DNA from: Acidimicrobiia bacterium
Lineage (GTDB): Bacteria > Actinomycetota > Acidimicrobiia > Spongiisociales > Spongiisociaceae
NCBI GenBank assembly: GCA_009841105.1
Contig: VXMM01000023.1
Location: 62,001 to 126,000, forward strand
DNA length: 64,000 nt
Direction: 5' to 3'
Part shown: piece after piece, positions 33,302-41,472 of the stretch
Layout: each line of letters begins with the position of its first letter
Position numbering within the stretch: position 1 is the stretch's first letter
Notes under the pieces: model-generated
Told to the model about the DNA's origin: nothing
The model's input: the letters and a program-made list of their open reading frames with translations, nothing else
Database searches by the model: none
Translations under genes and position numbers: made by a program

Positions 33302-35459
33302 CCGACGCCACTCCTATCACCACCAGATCACCCTCTGCGATCTCACCATCCAGCGGCGTGATCTCAACCAGTCCATCCGCCGACAGGCCCGGTTCCACCC
33401 GCACGAACCGGGTCGTCCCATCCGGCTCCCGGACCTCGACCCGGGTCGATCCGTCGGCGGTGGCGGACAGGGCCGCGGCCGGCACGGCCAGCACCTCGCC
33501 GGCGGTGCCGCCCACCGGGATCACCACCTTGACGTTGGAACCGACCAGCTCATCGGGTATCCCCTCGGCCACTATCTCGATGTAGTAGCGGCTGCTCGCC
33601 ACCCCGTTGGTGCCGGGACGGTCGGCGACATGCCGGATCTCACCGCGGAGCGGCTCCGCCAGCAGGGAGTCCTCGATCAATGCCTCTCCACCCTCCCGCA
33701 CCAGGGCCACGTCGGTATCGAGTACCGAGCCGCGTATCGCCAGCTCCGAGCCCGAGACCGTCATGAAGGAGGCCGTGACGGAGCTGCCCGTCTCGGCGGT
33801 GATCAGGTCGACCCGGACCGGCAGGCGTTCCAGGAAGATCAACTCGCCGGCCGGAATCCAGATCCCTGTCCTATCCTCGAGTTCTACCAAGGCGTCGCGA
33901 GCCTCTATCACCTCCATCTCGGCGTCCTCGACGCCGGCTTCGGCGTCCTCGATGGCCGACTGGGCGTCCTCGGTCTCCGCCTGGGCATCCTCCAGAGCAT
34001 CCCGGGCGTTTCCGACCGCCCGCTCCTCGGCGGCCGAGTCCGGAGGCACCAGCAGGTCCTCCAGGGCCGACCGGGCCTCCGCCAGGCCGTCGGCGGCGGC
34101 TCGGATGGCGGCGCCTGTCTCGATCACCCGCCGGTCCAGATCCTCGTAGGCCTCTTTGATTTCCCGTTCGGCGGCGGCCGAGTCCGGAGGCACCAGCAGG
34201 TCCTCCAGGGCCGATCGGGCTTCTGCCAGGCCGTCGGCGGCGGCTCGGATGGCGGCGTCTGTCTCGATCACCCGCCGGTCCAGATCCTCGTAGGCCTCCT
34301 CGATTCCCCGTTCGGCAGCGTCGAGGGCCGACGAGGCGACGTCCACAGCCTGGCGGAGGTTCTCCAGCTGGCTCCCTGTCGGCGGCGTTCCGGTATCGGG
34401 ATGCACGCCCAACCTGGCGCTGTCCCACCGGTACCCGGCCGCCGCGTAGTCCACTGCCGCCCGCTCTCGCTGCGCCTCTGCCTCGATGATGGCGCGCTCG
34501 GCCGCGGCCACGCTCCGCTCCGCGTCGGCCTGGGCGAACGCCAACTGCTCCTCCGCCGACGCCTGTGCCGACCGCGCTTGGCGGATCGCCAACTCGTCAG
34601 GACCCTCCCGCGCCTCTGCCTCGATGATGGCGCGCTCGGCCGCGGCCACGCTCCGCTCCGCGTCGGCCTGGGCGAACGCCAACTGCTCCTCCGCCGACGC
34701 CTGTGCCGACCGGGCTTGGCGGATCGCCAACTCGTCAGGACCCTCCCGCGCCTCTGCGAGGGCTTCGCGAGCCTGCGCGAGCTCGTATCGGGCGTTGTCC
34801 TCCTGCCTGATGGCTGCCGCCAGCCGGTCTTCGGCAGCCTCGAGCTGATCCTGGGCGGTCCTCACGCCCTGCTCGGCCGACTTCACCGCCTCCCCGGCGG
34901 TCTCGAGCCGGAGCAGGTCCTCGTCACTGATCCCGTTCGCTTCATAGCCCGCCGCGGCATACCACGCCTCGACGGCCACCTCCGTTGCAGGCGTTAATAA
35001 CTCGTCGGGCTCCTCGGAGAGGTAGCCGAGCCTGGCCAGGGCCTCCTCCACTTGGCGGACATCCGGGCCCTCGGCCTGGGGTAGCAAGTCCCGGTAGACG
35101 GGAATCCCTCCCTGCAGCAGGAAGACGGGCCGTCCGGAGACCTCGACCGCCACAGCCCCTTCCGACAACTCGTCCCCGCGCTCCCGGGCAGAAGTGACGA
35201 TCAGGGTCGAAGGACGTCCACCCAGGGCGCCACCGAGCCGGAGCGAAACCGGATCGTCATAGCCGACGTCGGCCCTGGTGATGACGTCGGCCACCAACTC
35301 GGTGCGCTCCACCTCGACCGTGATGAGGGATGGTGCGGGCGGCTCCGCTTCGAGCGCCACCTGCGCAGGCGACCGGATGTTGCGAGCAGCCATCCACCCC
35401 AGGCCGGCAGCTACCGAGACGGCCAGCAACACGGCGCCGACGGCTACGGCTCGCCTCAT
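33291..35459 (-). CDS. HlyD/MacA-like adaptor with peptidoglycan-binding domain and long coiled coil
   Basis: 722 residues: N-terminal anchor (AVAVGAVLLAVSVAAGLGWMA), first barrel half, then a PG_binding_1-type domain (LLPQAEGPDVRQVEEALARLGYLS). A long Ala/Glu/Arg-rich coiled coil (about 200-530) follows, then a C-terminal barrel (LAVPAAALSATADGSTRVEV). The coiled coil carries two tandem duplications: 46 residues at about 238-329 and 48 residues at about 382-477. Between them a Gly/Pro-rich stretch (GVHPDTGTPPTGS, about 351-363) looks like the hairpin turn. It should link the ABC pump to the wall or outside. The protein is longer than usual because of the repeats. Confidence 0.9.
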   Translation of the reverse strand: MRRAVAVGAVLLAVSVAAGLGWMAARNIRSPAQVALEAEPPAPSLITVEVERTELVADVITRADVGYDDPVSLRLGGALGGRPSTLIVTSARERGDELSEGAVAVEVSGRPVFLLQGGIPVYRDLLPQAEGPDVRQVEEALARLGYLSEEPDELLTPATEVAVEAWYAAAGYEANGISDEDLLRLETAGEAVKSAEQGVRTAQDQLEAAEDRLAAAIRQEDNARYELAQAREALAEAREGPDELAIRQARSAQASAEEQLAFAQADAERSVAAAERAIIEAEAREGPDELAIRQARSAQASAEEQLAFAQADAERSVAAAERAIIEAEAQRERAAVDYAAAGYRWDSARLGVHPDTGTPPTGSQLENLRQAVDVASSALDAAERGIEEAYEDLDRRVIETDAAIRAAADGLAEARSALEDLLVPPDSAAAEREIKEAYEDLDRRVIETGAAIRAAADGLAEARSALEDLLVPPDSAAEERAVGNARDALEDAQAETEDAQSAIEDAEAGVEDAEMEVIEARDALVELEDRTGIWIPAGELIFLERLPVRVDLITAETGSSVTASFMTVSGSELAIRGSVLDTDVALVREGGEALIEDSLLAEPLRGEIRHVADRPGTNGVASSRYYIEIVAEGIPDELVGSNVKVVIPVGGTAGEVLAVPAAALSATADGSTRVEVREPDGTTRFVRVEPGLSADGLVEITPLDGEIAEGDLVVIGVASGDR
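34029..34316 (-). repeat. Tandem duplication, 144-bp unit, within the adaptor gene
   Basis: Two copies (34029-34172 and 34173-34316) are nearly identical, with a handful of substitutions. They encode 48-residue units of the type EAYEDLDRRVIETxAAIRA plus ADGLAEARSALEDLLVP. They extend the second coiled-coil arm. Copies have diverged slightly, so this duplication looks older than the other one. Confidence 0.85.
34473..34748 (-). repeat. Tandem duplication, 138-bp unit, within the adaptor gene
   Basis: Two copies (34473-34610 and 34611-34748) differ by about one base. Each encodes 46 residues, starting EAREGPDELAIRQARSAQ, in the first coiled-coil arm. Near-identity suggests very recent duplication, ongoing gene conversion or assembly error. 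Confidence 0.88.
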
Positions 35460-35475
35460 ACCGCCATCCCGTGGA

Positions 35476-36642
35476 TTAGGTCCGGAGCCGCTCGAGCACG
35501 TCCCGGTTCTCCTTCACGAAGTCGCCTTCGTACTCCCGGAAGACTTCCATGACCGTTTCGTTCAACTCCTCGCCACACTCGAACGAGGCCACCGCGATGT
35601 CACGCTCCTCCTGCTGGAGAGCCGCCAAGGCTTCCTGATCGATGCCCGCCATCGCCTCCTGCCGGGCCTGGTCGAAGAAGTCCTCTATCTCCTCCTGGGA
35701 GCGCTCTTCCCAGAATTGCTGGACTTCCTCTTCGCTCATTCCCGTGAACGGGTCGAAATACGCATCCACGTTGCCCACGATCTCATCCAGACGCCGGCCG
35801 AACTCCTCGTTGACCTGTTCGAACATGGTTTCCTGGGTGTCGTACGGGAAGCCCCGATCAGCCATGCAACCCGCCCAGATCTCCTCGGCCTCCCGGAAGC
35901 GGGGATCGGCCTCCACCCGCTGGTTGAGCTCCTCCAGCTGGGGCCCCAACTCGGTGAATACGGCTGTCATCGCTCCGTAGACCTCCTCATAGGCCTTCCC
36001 GTTGCAGCCGCCTCCCCACAGATCGCCGATCGACTCGACTTCTCCGGACGGGCCCGGATCACCGAATGAGATCTCTCCATAGAGCACCTCCTGGTAGGCG
36101 TCCATCTCCGACTCGGAGAGCGACGCGATGATCTCGCCGTTCGGGTCCACCCATTCCTCATCCCCGGCCGCGAAAATGCCCTCCTCCCCGAACCAGGTCG
36201 TGATCCCGAACCCCCGCTCCCGGGCGTACTCCTCCTGTTCGAAGGAGAAGAAGCCGGCGTCCTGCGGGCGGACGGCCGGGATGTATTCGAACCCCTCCTG
36301 TGCCATGCACAAGGCGATGGATTCCTGCACTCGGCGCTCCATGTCCGCCGCGAAGGCCGCATTGGCTTCCGGATCGTCGAAACTGAACCCGAGGAAGTCT
36401 TCCAGCCTCTCGGGCTCGCCCTCGCCCTCGTCGTCCCCGTTCTCACCCCGATCATCCCCGGTCGCGGTCGCGGGCGGCGCGACCGGTGCCCCATCGGTCA
36501 CGCTTTCGACGGAGGCCGTGTCGGCGATGGTGTCACCGGTGGTTCCGGGGACGGGCTCCGCCTCCTCCGAGCCTCCACCACATGCCGTGGCCAGGATCGC
36601 GAGCACCGCGATCATTGCCATCCGTTTCCTCGTTAGGTTCAT
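35476..36642 (-). CDS. Secreted lipoprotein with conserved cysteine motifs, function unknown
   Basis: ATG at 36642 gives MNLTRKRMAMIAVLAILATACGGG, with lipobox LATAC (Cys21). The acidic, Glu-rich mature protein of about 368 residues has spaced Cys motifs: ALCMAQEGFEY, GGGCNGKAYEE, WAGCMADRGFPY and SFECGEELNE. CM-x3-G-(F/Y)-x-Y occurs twice, suggesting disulfide-stabilised repeats. I know no function. Tight spacing (16 bases to both neighbours) places it in the operon with the adaptor-ABC genes and the SLH gene, so it may be a substrate-binding or accessory lipoprotein of that complex. An upstream frame to 36801 is discarded as it overlaps the SLH gene. Confidence 0.85.
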   Translation of the reverse strand: MNLTRKRMAMIAVLAILATACGGGSEEAEPVPGTTGDTIADTASVESVTDGAPVAPPATATGDDRGENGDDEGEGEPERLEDFLGFSFDDPEANAAFAADMERRVQESIALCMAQEGFEYIPAVRPQDAGFFSFEQEEYARERGFGITTWFGEEGIFAAGDEEWVDPNGEIIASLSESEMDAYQEVLYGEISFGDPGPSGEVESIGDLWGGGCNGKAYEEVYGAMTAVFTELGPQLEELNQRVEADPRFREAEEIWAGCMADRGFPYDTQETMFEQVNEEFGRRLDEIVGNVDAYFDPFTGMSEEEVQQFWEERSQEEIEDFFDQARQEAMAGIDQEALAALQQEERDIAVASFECGEELNETVMEVFREYEGDFVKENRDVLERLRT

Positions 36643-36658
36643 TCCAGATCCCCGATCG

Positions 36659-38122
36659 TCAGTCGTCCCACGTAACGGTGATCTCATCCGAGATCTCGGC
36701 CGGACCGTCGTGTATCCAGTTGTCGTTGCGGTCCCAGAACACCCTGATGATCTCCACCAGCTCTTCGTCGTTGTTGGACGAGGGGTCGTCCGGACCGGCA
36801 TACACGAAGCTCACCCTCCCGCTGTAGGGCGTCGTCCGCCATACGGTGTGAACGGTTATCCCGTCACGTATCACCATCATCACCAGTTTTCGCCCGCCTC
36901 TGTTGGACCCGACCAGCCGCACTTCGACCTCAATCACCTCGTCGTAGCGGGCGTCGATCGGACCGTCGATCTCTATCCGGTCCGGAACGTCAACCCATTC
37001 AACTCGTACTGAAACTTGATGGGGACGGCTCTCCCGGAACTCCTGCCCGAGATCCCCGACCCAGGCATGGATACGGCTCGTCCCGCGCCGCGGCGCGTGC
37101 GCCAGGCTTGCCTTGATCTGCCCCAGGTAGTTGGTACGCGGATCGGCGCGGTCGATCACGCAGTCCTCCGACGTGCCGGCGTCGACGCCGTAGAGCCAGG
37201 CGTCGGTGACCAGGAAGCAGGTGCCGTCGTGCCTGTGGCCGATCCCGGAGACGAACATGTCGACCAGCAGCCCGCGGTAGGGGCTTCCGTTCGGCTTGGT
37301 GGCCGTGACGGTGACCACGATCGCCTCGTTGTGGAGGTTCACGGTGCTGGACACCTCGATGGCCAGGACCACATGGCGAGCGTCTCCGGCCTCGAGGGTG
37401 CCGGCCAGCAGGAGAGCCGCTTCTTCACGGGTAACCGGACGCACCGGCTCGAAGAGGTCCGTGGCGGCCGGCCACTCGATCCCCAGCGCCGCCAGGCCCG
37501 CTACCGCGTTCACGGTCTCGTCCGACCATCCCTCCAGGTCCGAGTACGGCAGGGCGTCTGGATCGGCCTCGCCCTCAATACCCGCTGCAGCCAGGGTACG
37601 TGACAGGAAGAGCACCATCTGGCGGCGATTCACGAGCGCATCGGGATCGAACACTCCGGGTCGCCTCCCGGTGGTGATCCCCAACTCGTACAACTGGACC
37701 ACGGAACGTCGGCCGTTGGCTCCGAGACCGGAAATGTCCTCGAAGGGCGCGGAGTCACCGGCGGGAAGCTCCACCCCCAAAGCCCCGGCAGTTCTGATCA
37801 GGAACCGAGCCATCTGGGAACGGGTCAGGTAGTCGCCCGGCGAATAGGTGGTGGTGCTGGTCCCGGTGGTGATCCCGTAGTGCGCCAGGCAGTCGATGGC
37901 GTGGACCGACTCGCTGCTCAGGTCCCCGATGTCCAGGAAACCGGCGGACGAGATCGTGGAGGGGCAGGCGTCGCCTCCTGGCTGCTGGATTCCCTGCTCT
38001 TGCGCCGAGGCGGTCCCCACGAGAAGTAACAGGACGGGCGCCAGGATGCCGAGCGCCACCGACCGCCTCGGGCGCTTACTTTCGATTGGCTCGTCCGCCA
38101 TGCCAGCCAGCCTATTGGACAC
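36659..38122 (-). CDS. Secreted protein with three SLH-type repeats and a C-terminal beta domain
   Basis: The signal peptide (SVALGILAPVLLLLVGTASAQ) is followed by three S-layer-homology-like modules (about residues 60-245), with GFLDIGDLSSESVHAIDCLAHYGITTGTS, YLTRSQMARFLIRTA and YSDLEGWSDETVNAVAGL (described in parts). The C-terminal half has repeated beta-rich segments (VVLAIEVSSTVNLHNEAIVVTVTA). SLH domains bind secondary cell-wall polymers in many bacteria. GTG at 38122 has GGGAGAG upstream; ATG at 38101 is an alternative. First gene of the five-gene operon ending with the ABC permease. Confidence 0.8.
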   Translation of the reverse strand: MSNRLAGMADEPIESKRPRRSVALGILAPVLLLLVGTASAQEQGIQQPGGDACPSTISSAGFLDIGDLSSESVHAIDCLAHYGITTGTSTTTYSPGDYLTRSQMARFLIRTAGALGVELPAGDSAPFEDISGLGANGRRSVVQLYELGITTGRRPGVFDPDALVNRRQMVLFLSRTLAAAGIEGEADPDALPYSDLEGWSDETVNAVAGLAALGIEWPAATDLFEPVRPVTREEAALLLAGTLEAGDARHVVLAIEVSSTVNLHNEAIVVTVTATKPNGSPYRGLLVDMFVSGIGHRHDGTCFLVTDAWLYGVDAGTSEDCVIDRADPRTNYLGQIKASLAHAPRRGTSRIHAWVGDLGQEFRESRPHQVSVRVEWVDVPDRIEIDGPIDARYDEVIEVEVRLVGSNRGGRKLVMMVIRDGITVHTVWRTTPYSGRVSFVYAGPDDPSSNNDEELVEIIRVFWDRNDNWIHDGPAEISDEITVTWDD

Positions 38123-38248
38123 GGGACCGTAGCTCTCCCGTACGAAACCCTGAAAGCTCCCCGAGCAGGCTCCCGGAGCCTAGGGCTCTTCCCCCAATTG
38201 CCGCCGCGCCGGTCCGTACCCTCTCCGTCCGGCCGGTGGGCGCGGGTG

Positions 38249-39094
38249 CTAGTTATCGATCAGGTGACGGTGCTGGTCGAGTAGCGGTACCACGACGTCA
38301 GCGGGTGCGGGGGGCAGGAAGATAGTCACCCGGGACACCCCCAAGGCTTCGTACCCCTTCCACAGCTCGGGGTCCGGCTGGGAGCCGTATACGCCGATCT
38401 CCACTTCCGACGGATCTCTCCCGGCCTTCTCAAGTAGCCCGCGCAAGGTGGCGATGTCCCCGGCCAGGTTCTGCGGATGCACAGGCATCCAGCCGTCGCA
38501 GTACTCGGCCACCGCAGCCAGCGCCATGGGGCCACCTCCGCTTCCCATCACGATGGGAGGATGCGGCTTCTGGTATGGCTTGGGCCACGCCCAACTCTCC
38601 TCCAGGGTGATCACTTCCCCCTGGTAGGACACCCGGTCCTCGGTCCACAGAGCCTTCATCAGGGCGACCTTCTCCCGGACCAACCTGTGCCTCGTCCGAG
38701 ATTCGATACCGTGGCTGGCCATCTCCTCCCGGTTCCAACCGAACCCGATCCCGAACTCGAACCGGCCTTCGGAGATGATGTCCAGCGACGCCACCTCCTT
38801 GGCCAGCCAGATCGGATCCCGTTGCGCCACGAGGGCGATGCCGGTGCCGATCTTCAGCCGATCAGTGGTCGCTGCGACCGCTGCCAGCGCCACGAAGGAG
38901 TCGTAGGTGTACCGGTACTCCTTCGGCAGCGGCGGAGCATCCTTCCGCCCACCCCAAGGAGTATCTCGGCTGGTCGGGATATGGCTGTGCTCCGCCACCC
39001 AGAGCGACTCGTATCCCCGAGCCTCCAGTTCCTCCCCCAGCTGAACCGGCTGGATCGAGTACTCGGTGAGGAATATGTTTACCCCGACGCGCAT
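38249..39094 (-). CDS. Luciferase-like (LLM class) F420-dependent oxidoreductase
   Basis: ATG at 39094 (MRVGVNIFLTEYSIQP) has GGAGGTG eight bases upstream; the ATG-upstream frame is excluded. About 281 residues in the TIM-barrel luciferase-like family: LWVAEHSHIPTSRDTPWGG, LKIGTGIALVAQRDPIWLAKEVASLD, FGIGFGWNREEMASHG, then PPIVMGSGGGPMALAAVAEYCDGWMPV (all described in parts). It matches a probable F420-dependent subfamily common in Actinobacteria. Substrate unknown. Monocistronic, with msrA divergent. Confidence 0.88.
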   Translation of the reverse strand: MRVGVNIFLTEYSIQPVQLGEELEARGYESLWVAEHSHIPTSRDTPWGGRKDAPPLPKEYRYTYDSFVALAAVAATTDRLKIGTGIALVAQRDPIWLAKEVASLDIISEGRFEFGIGFGWNREEMASHGIESRTRHRLVREKVALMKALWTEDRVSYQGEVITLEESWAWPKPYQKPHPPIVMGSGGGPMALAAVAEYCDGWMPVHPQNLAGDIATLRGLLEKAGRDPSEVEIGVYGSQPDPELWKGYEALGVSRVTIFLPPAPADVVVPLLDQHRHLIDN

Positions 39095-39240
39095 CTGTGC
39101 ACACCTCCAAAGTCCCAAGTCGATTCGGCGATCCCGACCACGAGGCGAGGGAGGTCTGGACCCGCGAACTGCCCGATGAGGGCTCCGGGCGTGCAGGGTA
39201 GCAACGGGTCGGCAGTAGGATTCCGGGGAGGCGAAAGAGG

Positions 39241-39894
39241 GTGAGGTTCATGTTCAGGACCACCAAGAACCTGTTGATCTCAGCGGAGTCGGCCCTGCCG
39301 GGAAGGGCCGCCCCGGTCCTGGAGCCGCGCCCCCATTTCGTACACGGTCGAACCATCGCGCCGCCGTTTCCGGATGGTATGGAAGTCGCCTATTTCGGCA
39401 TGGGTTGCTTCTGGGGGGTCGAACGTATCTACTGGCAGATTCCGGGGGTGTACACGACCGCGGCCGGTTACCAGGGTGGGTTCACCCCCAATCCGACCTA
39501 CCGGGAGGTCTGTAGCGGACACACAGGGCATACCGAGGCCGTGATGGTGGTGTTCGATCCGGAAGTAGTCTCGTACGGTGACCTGTTGAAGCGGTTCTGG
39601 GAGGAACACGACCCGACTCAGGGGATGCGCCAAGGTAACGATCGGGGCACCCAGTACCGGTCGGCGATCTACTGGACATCCGACGCCCAACGCGAGCTGG
39701 CCCTCCAGACCAAGGAGGCCTACGAGCGGGATCTGGCCGCCCGGGGCTTCGGCCCGGTCACCACCGAGATCCGGTCGGCGCCCCCCTTCTACTACGCCGA
39801 GGAGTACCACCAGCAGTACCTGGCCAAGGTCCCTAACGGCTACTGCGGTCTGAAGGGGACCGGGGTGTCCTGCCGGGTCCCCGCACCCCGGTGA
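39241..39894 (+). CDS. msrA: Peptide methionine sulfoxide reductase A
   Basis: Catalytic Cys56 sits in [18 protein letters not shown]. The C-terminal [11 protein letters not shown] supplies the likely resolving cysteines. [17 protein letters not shown] and [22 protein letters not shown] are diagnostic. It repairs S-methionine sulfoxide in proteins. The N-terminus (about 45 residues) is longer than the shortest MsrA forms. GTG at 39241 is the annotated start; ATG at 39250 is equally plausible. Its stop overlaps the next gene's start (GTGA), so both are co-translated. Confidence 0.96.
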   Translation: MRFMFRTTKNLLISAESALPGRAAPVLEPRPHFVHGRTIAPPFPDGMEVAYFGMGCFWGVERIYWQIPGVYTTAAGYQGGFTPNPTYREVCSGHTGHTEAVMVVFDPEVVSYGDLLKRFWEEHDPTQGMRQGNDRGTQYRSAIYWTSDAQRELALQTKEAYERDLAARGFGPVTTEIRSAPPFYYAEEYHQQYLAKVPNGYCGLKGTGVSCRVPAPR

Positions 39895-40361
39895 GCCGAG
39901 CCCACCCCAGCCTGGCTTCCCTGGCCTTCCTCGTCGGAACATGGAGGGGTAGGGGCAACGGCCGGTACCCCACCATCGAACCCTTCGAGTATGTCGAGGA
40001 AGCGGTCTTCACCCCTGGCCCCGGCAAGCCGTTCATCGCGTACCGGCAACGGACCAGGCGAGCCGGAGCAGGCGAACCGCTCCACTCCGAATCGGGGTAC
40101 ATACGGCCCGGAGGTACCGATGGCACCGAGTTGGTGATAGCCCAACCGACCGGGATAGTCGAGGTCCATACCGGAGAGATCGATGGCGACCAGGTGCATT
40201 TCCGGTCCACGGAGGTCAGGACGAGCTCCACCGCGGTCGACGTGTCCCGGGTAGAGCGTTACATCCGGGTGGTGGGAGACACCATGCGGTACCGCCTGTG
40301 GATGGCGGCGGTCGGCCAGCCTCTTCAAGTTCATCTCGAGGCCGAACTCACTCGGGTCTGA
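39891..40361 (+). CDS. Nitrobindin (heme-binding peroxynitrite isomerase family)
   Basis: 156-residue FABP-like/DUF1794 protein. [17 protein letters not shown] is the diagnostic nitrobindin motif, and the C-terminal [12 protein letters not shown] contains the proximal heme His. Nitrobindins bind ferric heme and react with NO and peroxynitrite. Coupled to msrA (four-base overlap), so both plausibly serve oxidative and nitrosative defence. Confidence 0.92.
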   Translation: MSRAHPSLASLAFLVGTWRGRGNGRYPTIEPFEYVEEAVFTPGPGKPFIAYRQRTRRAGAGEPLHSESGYIRPGGTDGTELVIAQPTGIVEVHTGEIDGDQVHFRSTEVRTSSTAVDVSRVERYIRVVGDTMRYRLWMAAVGQPLQVHLEAELTRV

Positions 40362-40386
40362 GAGGTGCTGAGAAGGTCCGGTCCCT

Positions 40387-41394
40387 CTACCGCACCAGGA
40401 AGCCGTACCGGAAGGGGTCATCCGGTTCGATGACGAACGAAGCGCTGCCGGTATAGAAGGCCCTTCCGCACACCTCCACCGTGACCGCCGGCAGGTCACC
40501 AACCATGCGCTCTGCCACGATCCGTCCGGTCATGGTCGATCCGGTGACGCTCTCGAAAACGCACTCCTCCCCCGGACCCACCTGTCCGCGAGCGTGGCCT
40601 AGGGCCATCCGAGCAGTCACTCCCGAACCGGTCGGGCTCCGATCGACCTGAGAGTCTGCGAAGACGCAGACGTTGGCCGTGACAGGTCCGCCGTCCCGTC
40701 CGTCGGTCAGTACCGAGCCGTAGAGGTAGCCCAGGTCGCCGGCATCGGGATGGGCGAGCTCGACATGTTCCCGCACAGCTCCGGACAGGGCGTTGGCGGC
40801 CTTGACCAGATCCGCGACCGGGGAACCCGGCACCTCCAGCCCGAACCGGCCGGCGTCCGCCACGGCGTAGAAGGCGCCCCCGTACGCCACGTCGCATGAG
40901 ACCGAACCATAACCTTCTACTTTGACTTTAAGATCAAGGGAGTGGGCGAAAGCGGGCACGCTCTCGAAGCCAACGGCCCCGGCATTGCCTCCGTCCACCT
41001 CGACGCGGACCGCTACCGGCCCGCAGGGGCACTGGATCACCATCCCGGTCTCGGGCGCCACCTTTGGAACCAGTCCCCTGTCCACCGCATACCTGCCCAA
41101 CGCTATGACCGCGTGGCCACACATGGTGGAGTAACCCTCATTGTGCATGAACAGCACCGCTAGGTCGGCTTCAGGAAGGTCGGGTTCCACGGGAATCACC
41201 CCGTACATGTCGAAGTGGCCGCGCGGTTCGTGCATCAGAGCCGTACGCAGGTGGTCGAGTTCCGAGCGGACGTGGCGGCGCTTGTCCAGGATGGTGGCCC
41301 CCGGGATGGGCGGGTATCCGGATTCCACGATCCGGACCGGCTCTCCGCCGGTGTGCATCTCGGTGGTCGTGATCGTGTATGCCCTGTTGATCAT
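40387..41394 (-). CDS. Proline racemase-family enzyme, probably trans-3-hydroxy-L-proline dehydratase
   Basis: 335 residues. The first active-site residue is Cys92 in YSTMCGHAVIALGR. The second motif reads DRSPTGSGV with Thr255 where true proline racemases and 4-hydroxyproline epimerases have Cys (SPCGTG type). This Cys-to-Thr change is the known mark of trans-3-hydroxy-L-proline dehydratases, which form 1-pyrroline-2-carboxylate. The ATG of INRAYTI is used; the upstream extension enters the divergent gene. A dehydratase would need a pyrroline reductase, which is not nearby. Activity inferred from two residues. Confidence 0.85.
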   Translation of the reverse strand: MINRAYTITTTEMHTGGEPVRIVESGYPPIPGATILDKRRHVRSELDHLRTALMHEPRGHFDMYGVIPVEPDLPEADLAVLFMHNEGYSTMCGHAVIALGRYAVDRGLVPKVAPETGMVIQCPCGPVAVRVEVDGGNAGAVGFESVPAFAHSLDLKVKVEGYGSVSCDVAYGGAFYAVADAGRFGLEVPGSPVADLVKAANALSGAVREHVELAHPDAGDLGYLYGSVLTDGRDGGPVTANVCVFADSQVDRSPTGSGVTARMALGHARGQVGPGEECVFESVTGSTMTGRIVAERMVGDLPAVTVEVCGRAFYTGSASFVIEPDDPFRYGFLVR

Positions 41395-41472
41395 CCCGGC
41401 TGGCGATGGTACCCGCCTGCCGCCGAGATATCCCGGACGTCGGAGTAACCTGTCAACCGTCCTAGGAGGCCG

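Noticed and set aside
31328-33361. Plus-strand open frame of 677 codons
   Set aside because: It is the antisense of the ABC permease and ATPase, and is His/Arg/Pro-rich without domains.
33108-34997. Plus-strand open frame of 629 codons with internal repeats
   Set aside because: The repeats are those of the adaptor gene read backwards; no independent coding signal.
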